A DNA stretch of 64,000 nt from Streptomyces orinoci. GTDB taxonomy: Bacteria; Actinomycetota; Actinomycetes; Streptomycetales; Streptomycetaceae. The notes beneath the pieces are model-generated. The model worked only from the letters and a program-made list of their open reading frames with translations, had not been told where the DNA came from and did no database searches. Location of the stretch: NCBI RefSeq assembly GCF_003121295.1, contig NZ_PHNC01000007.1:289980-353979 (forward strand), written 5' to 3'. Of the stretch, positions 62,605 to 64,000 are shown in pieces. The translations under genes were made by a program, and so were the position numbers. Every line of letters begins with the position of its first letter. Within the stretch, counting starts at the first letter, position 1.

Positions 62605-64000
62605 CCGCGTCTTCCCGGGGGACGAACCCCGGACCCGAAGAGGACACCCCGAATCCGCCCGAGGCGTCTGGGCCCGAGGCATCCGGCCCCGAGCCGGCGG
62701 CCCCCGCCGGGGAAGCGGCCCCCGCCGGGGAAACGGTGGACCGGCCCAAGCGGTCCGCCGTGGCTGAGGCGCTGGCCGCCGCGGTGCGTGCGGTGGAGAG
62801 CGGGGAGCGGTCCGCGGCCTCGTTCTTCACCGAGCCCGCGCGTCCCGCACCGCGCCCGGCCCCGTCCCGGCCGGCCGGTCCGCCGCCGGTGGCCGTGCCG
62901 GACGCCGGCCCGGCGCTGCCGGAGGCGGTGCTGGCGGCCGGGCTGCCCGGTGTCCGCCAGGTGCTGGCCGCCGGCGGGGCGCCGGAGCAGCTCGCCGAGC
63001 AGGCCCTGACGCTGCTCGGCGAGCAGGCCGCCGAAGTGCTGCGGGAAGACCCCTGGCAGCTGCTGGCCGTGCCCGGCGTCCGCCCCGAGCAGGCCGACGG
63101 CTTCGCCCGGGAGCTGCTGGGCGGGCAGTGCGGCCCCGGGGACGAGCGCCGGGTCCGGGCCCTGACCGGCTGGCTGCTGGAGAAGGCCGCCACCGCGGGG
63201 CACACCGTGCTGGAGTCGGCCCGGCTGCACGAGGAGCTGGCCCGCCGGGCGGTGCCCGATCCGGACCAGGCGCTGCACCAGGTCATCGCCGAGGGCGGGG
63301 TGCTGGTCTTCCAGCACACCGAGGACGCCGGGGAGGCGGCGGACGAGGAGGCACCGGTGACGGTGCTGCTCGGCCTGGACCGGTACGCCATGGCCGAGGA
63401 GAGCCTGGCGGACGGGCTGCTGCGGCTGCTCAACACCCTTGAGCCGCAAGAGACTTCGGACTGGGAGGAGCAGGCCGCCGCCGCACCCTCCCCGTCCGCC
63501 GCCGAGCTGGTGCGTGCCGTCGCGGCCAACGGCCTGGTGGCGCACAGCGGCGGGGAGAGCGCCCGGGCCGAGCCCGCCGCCGTGGTCGCCGCGGCCCGGG
63601 CGCTGGGCCTGCGGGCCTGCGCCGCGGCCCATACCGAGGACGGCCGGCGGCGCCTGGCCGAGCTGGGCGAGGAGAACGCGGTCACCCTGGCCGGTCTGCT
63701 CGCCGGCCAGGAGGGTCCCGGACGGGACGCCGAGGGCGCCCTCCGGCTGGATGTGCTGGCCGTGCTGGACGCCCCCCAGCTCGATGTGGAGACCGCGGCG
63801 GCCCTGCTGGAGTCCCTGGCCGACGGCACCCGGCTGGTGCTCAGCGGCGACCCGGCGGTGCTCGGCCCGGCCGGGCCGGGCCGGGTCTTCGCCGACCTGC
63901 TGGCCTCCCGGGCCTGCCCTGTGGTGGTCTCCCGCACCCCCGACCCCGGCCCGGTGGGCGAGCTGGTCTCCGGCATCGGGATCGGCGAGCTCAACCAGGT
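62601..64000 (+). CDS. Helix-hairpin-helix, RecD2-like helicase-related protein (partial, degenerate P-loop)
   Basis: The first 466 codons are in the window and the gene runs off the right edge. It starts at GTG 62601, overlapping the previous stop. A Pro/Ala-rich leader (1-95) is followed by a helix-hairpin-helix region (about 100-180: GVRQVLAAGGAPEQLAEQAL, LREDPWQLLAVPGVRPEQADGFARELL). A RecD2-like ATPase fold follows, in which the Walker A position reads SGGESARAEP without the GKT (near 315); DVLAVLDAPQLD is the Walker B-like strand. ATP hydrolysis is unlikely. Confidence 0.85.
   Translation, partial: MTASSRGTNPGPEEDTPNPPEASGPEASGPEPAAPAGEAAPAGETVDRPKRSAVAEALAAAVRAVESGERSAASFFTEPARPAPRPAPSRPAGPPPVAVPDAGPALPEAVLAAGLPGVRQVLAAGGAPEQLAEQALTLLGEQAAEVLREDPWQLLAVPGVRPEQADGFARELLGGQCGPGDERRVRALTGWLLEKAATAGHTVLESARLHEELARRAVPDPDQALHQVIAEGGVLVFQHTEDAGEAADEEAPVTVLLGLDRYAMAEESLADGLLRLLNTLEPQETSDWEEQAAAAPSPSAAELVRAVAANGLVAHSGGESARAEPAAVVAAARALGLRACAAAHTEDGRRRLAELGEENAVTLAGLLAGQEGPGRDAEGALRLDVLAVLDAPQLDVETAAALLESLADGTRLVLSGDPAVLGPAGPGRVFADLLASRACPVVVSRTPDPGPVGELVSGIGIGELNQ

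Overview
This 64 kb window is chromosomal DNA of a high-GC actinomycete, almost certainly Streptomyces or a close relative. The evidence is very high third-position GC, many GTG and TTG starts, a complete Pup-proteasome locus, a mycothiol gene (mshC), a gylR-glpF-glpK-glpD glycerol operon and the abundant Streptomyces-type dispersed repeat with the core GCGCAGTTCCCCGCGCCCCT. No plasmid, phage, CRISPR, rRNA or tRNA signature was found.

Layout. Positions 1-5.4 kb (minus strand) hold the start of a HelY-type RNA helicase, a lipid kinase, tatC, a tatA gene that has lost its membrane helix, two small ORFs and the WYL regulators pafC and pafB. Positions 5.4-17.2 kb carry two FKBP prolyl isomerases, pafA, a divergent MFS/LacI pair around a perfect 10-bp inverted repeat, prcA, prcB, a damaged endonuclease VII-like gene, pup (encoding a C-terminal GGE), dop and arc. 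Pup is attached to targets by PafA and removed by Dop. The Arc ATPase ring unfolds pupylated proteins and feeds them to PrcBA. Positions 17.4-26.9 kb hold a ferredoxin, trmI, a CBS-containing M50 protease, a RecB-like nuclease, a NarL-type regulator, two tandem peptide-binding lipoproteins and a HAD phosphatase. A repeat cluster (26.9-27.4 kb) precedes metH. Positions 31.1-36.2 kb are the glycerol regulon: GylR controls uptake (GlpF), phosphorylation (GlpK) and oxidation (GlpD).

Positions 38.5-54.7 kb look like an accessory insertion between two genes (the PAC2-family gene and mshC) that I remember as neighbours in the Streptomyces core. It carries a GH31 glycosidase, a UBP-type zinc finger, a GntR cassette, an HTH-membrane-DUF2690 protein, a secreted I36-type protease inhibitor, a lipoprotein, a 1450-residue secreted multidomain protein, a WGR/beta-propeller protein and a secreted endonuclease/phosphatase-fold protein. 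Repeat copies lie at its left edge and beyond mshC. Positions 54.8-64 kb return to core-type genes: mshC, a PI3/4-kinase-like protein, DUF3090, a histidine phosphatase, CorA, a ferritin-like protein, an F420-type LLM oxidoreductase, an aldo/keto reductase and the start of a helix-hairpin-helix helicase-like protein.

The strongest anomalies are the gutted tatA, the frameshifted endonuclease VII gene overlapping prcB, Pup encoded in the already-deamidated GGE form, the secreted multidomain module at 45-51 kb and several well-formed operators. Family names come from reading the translations by eye. No database search was run.
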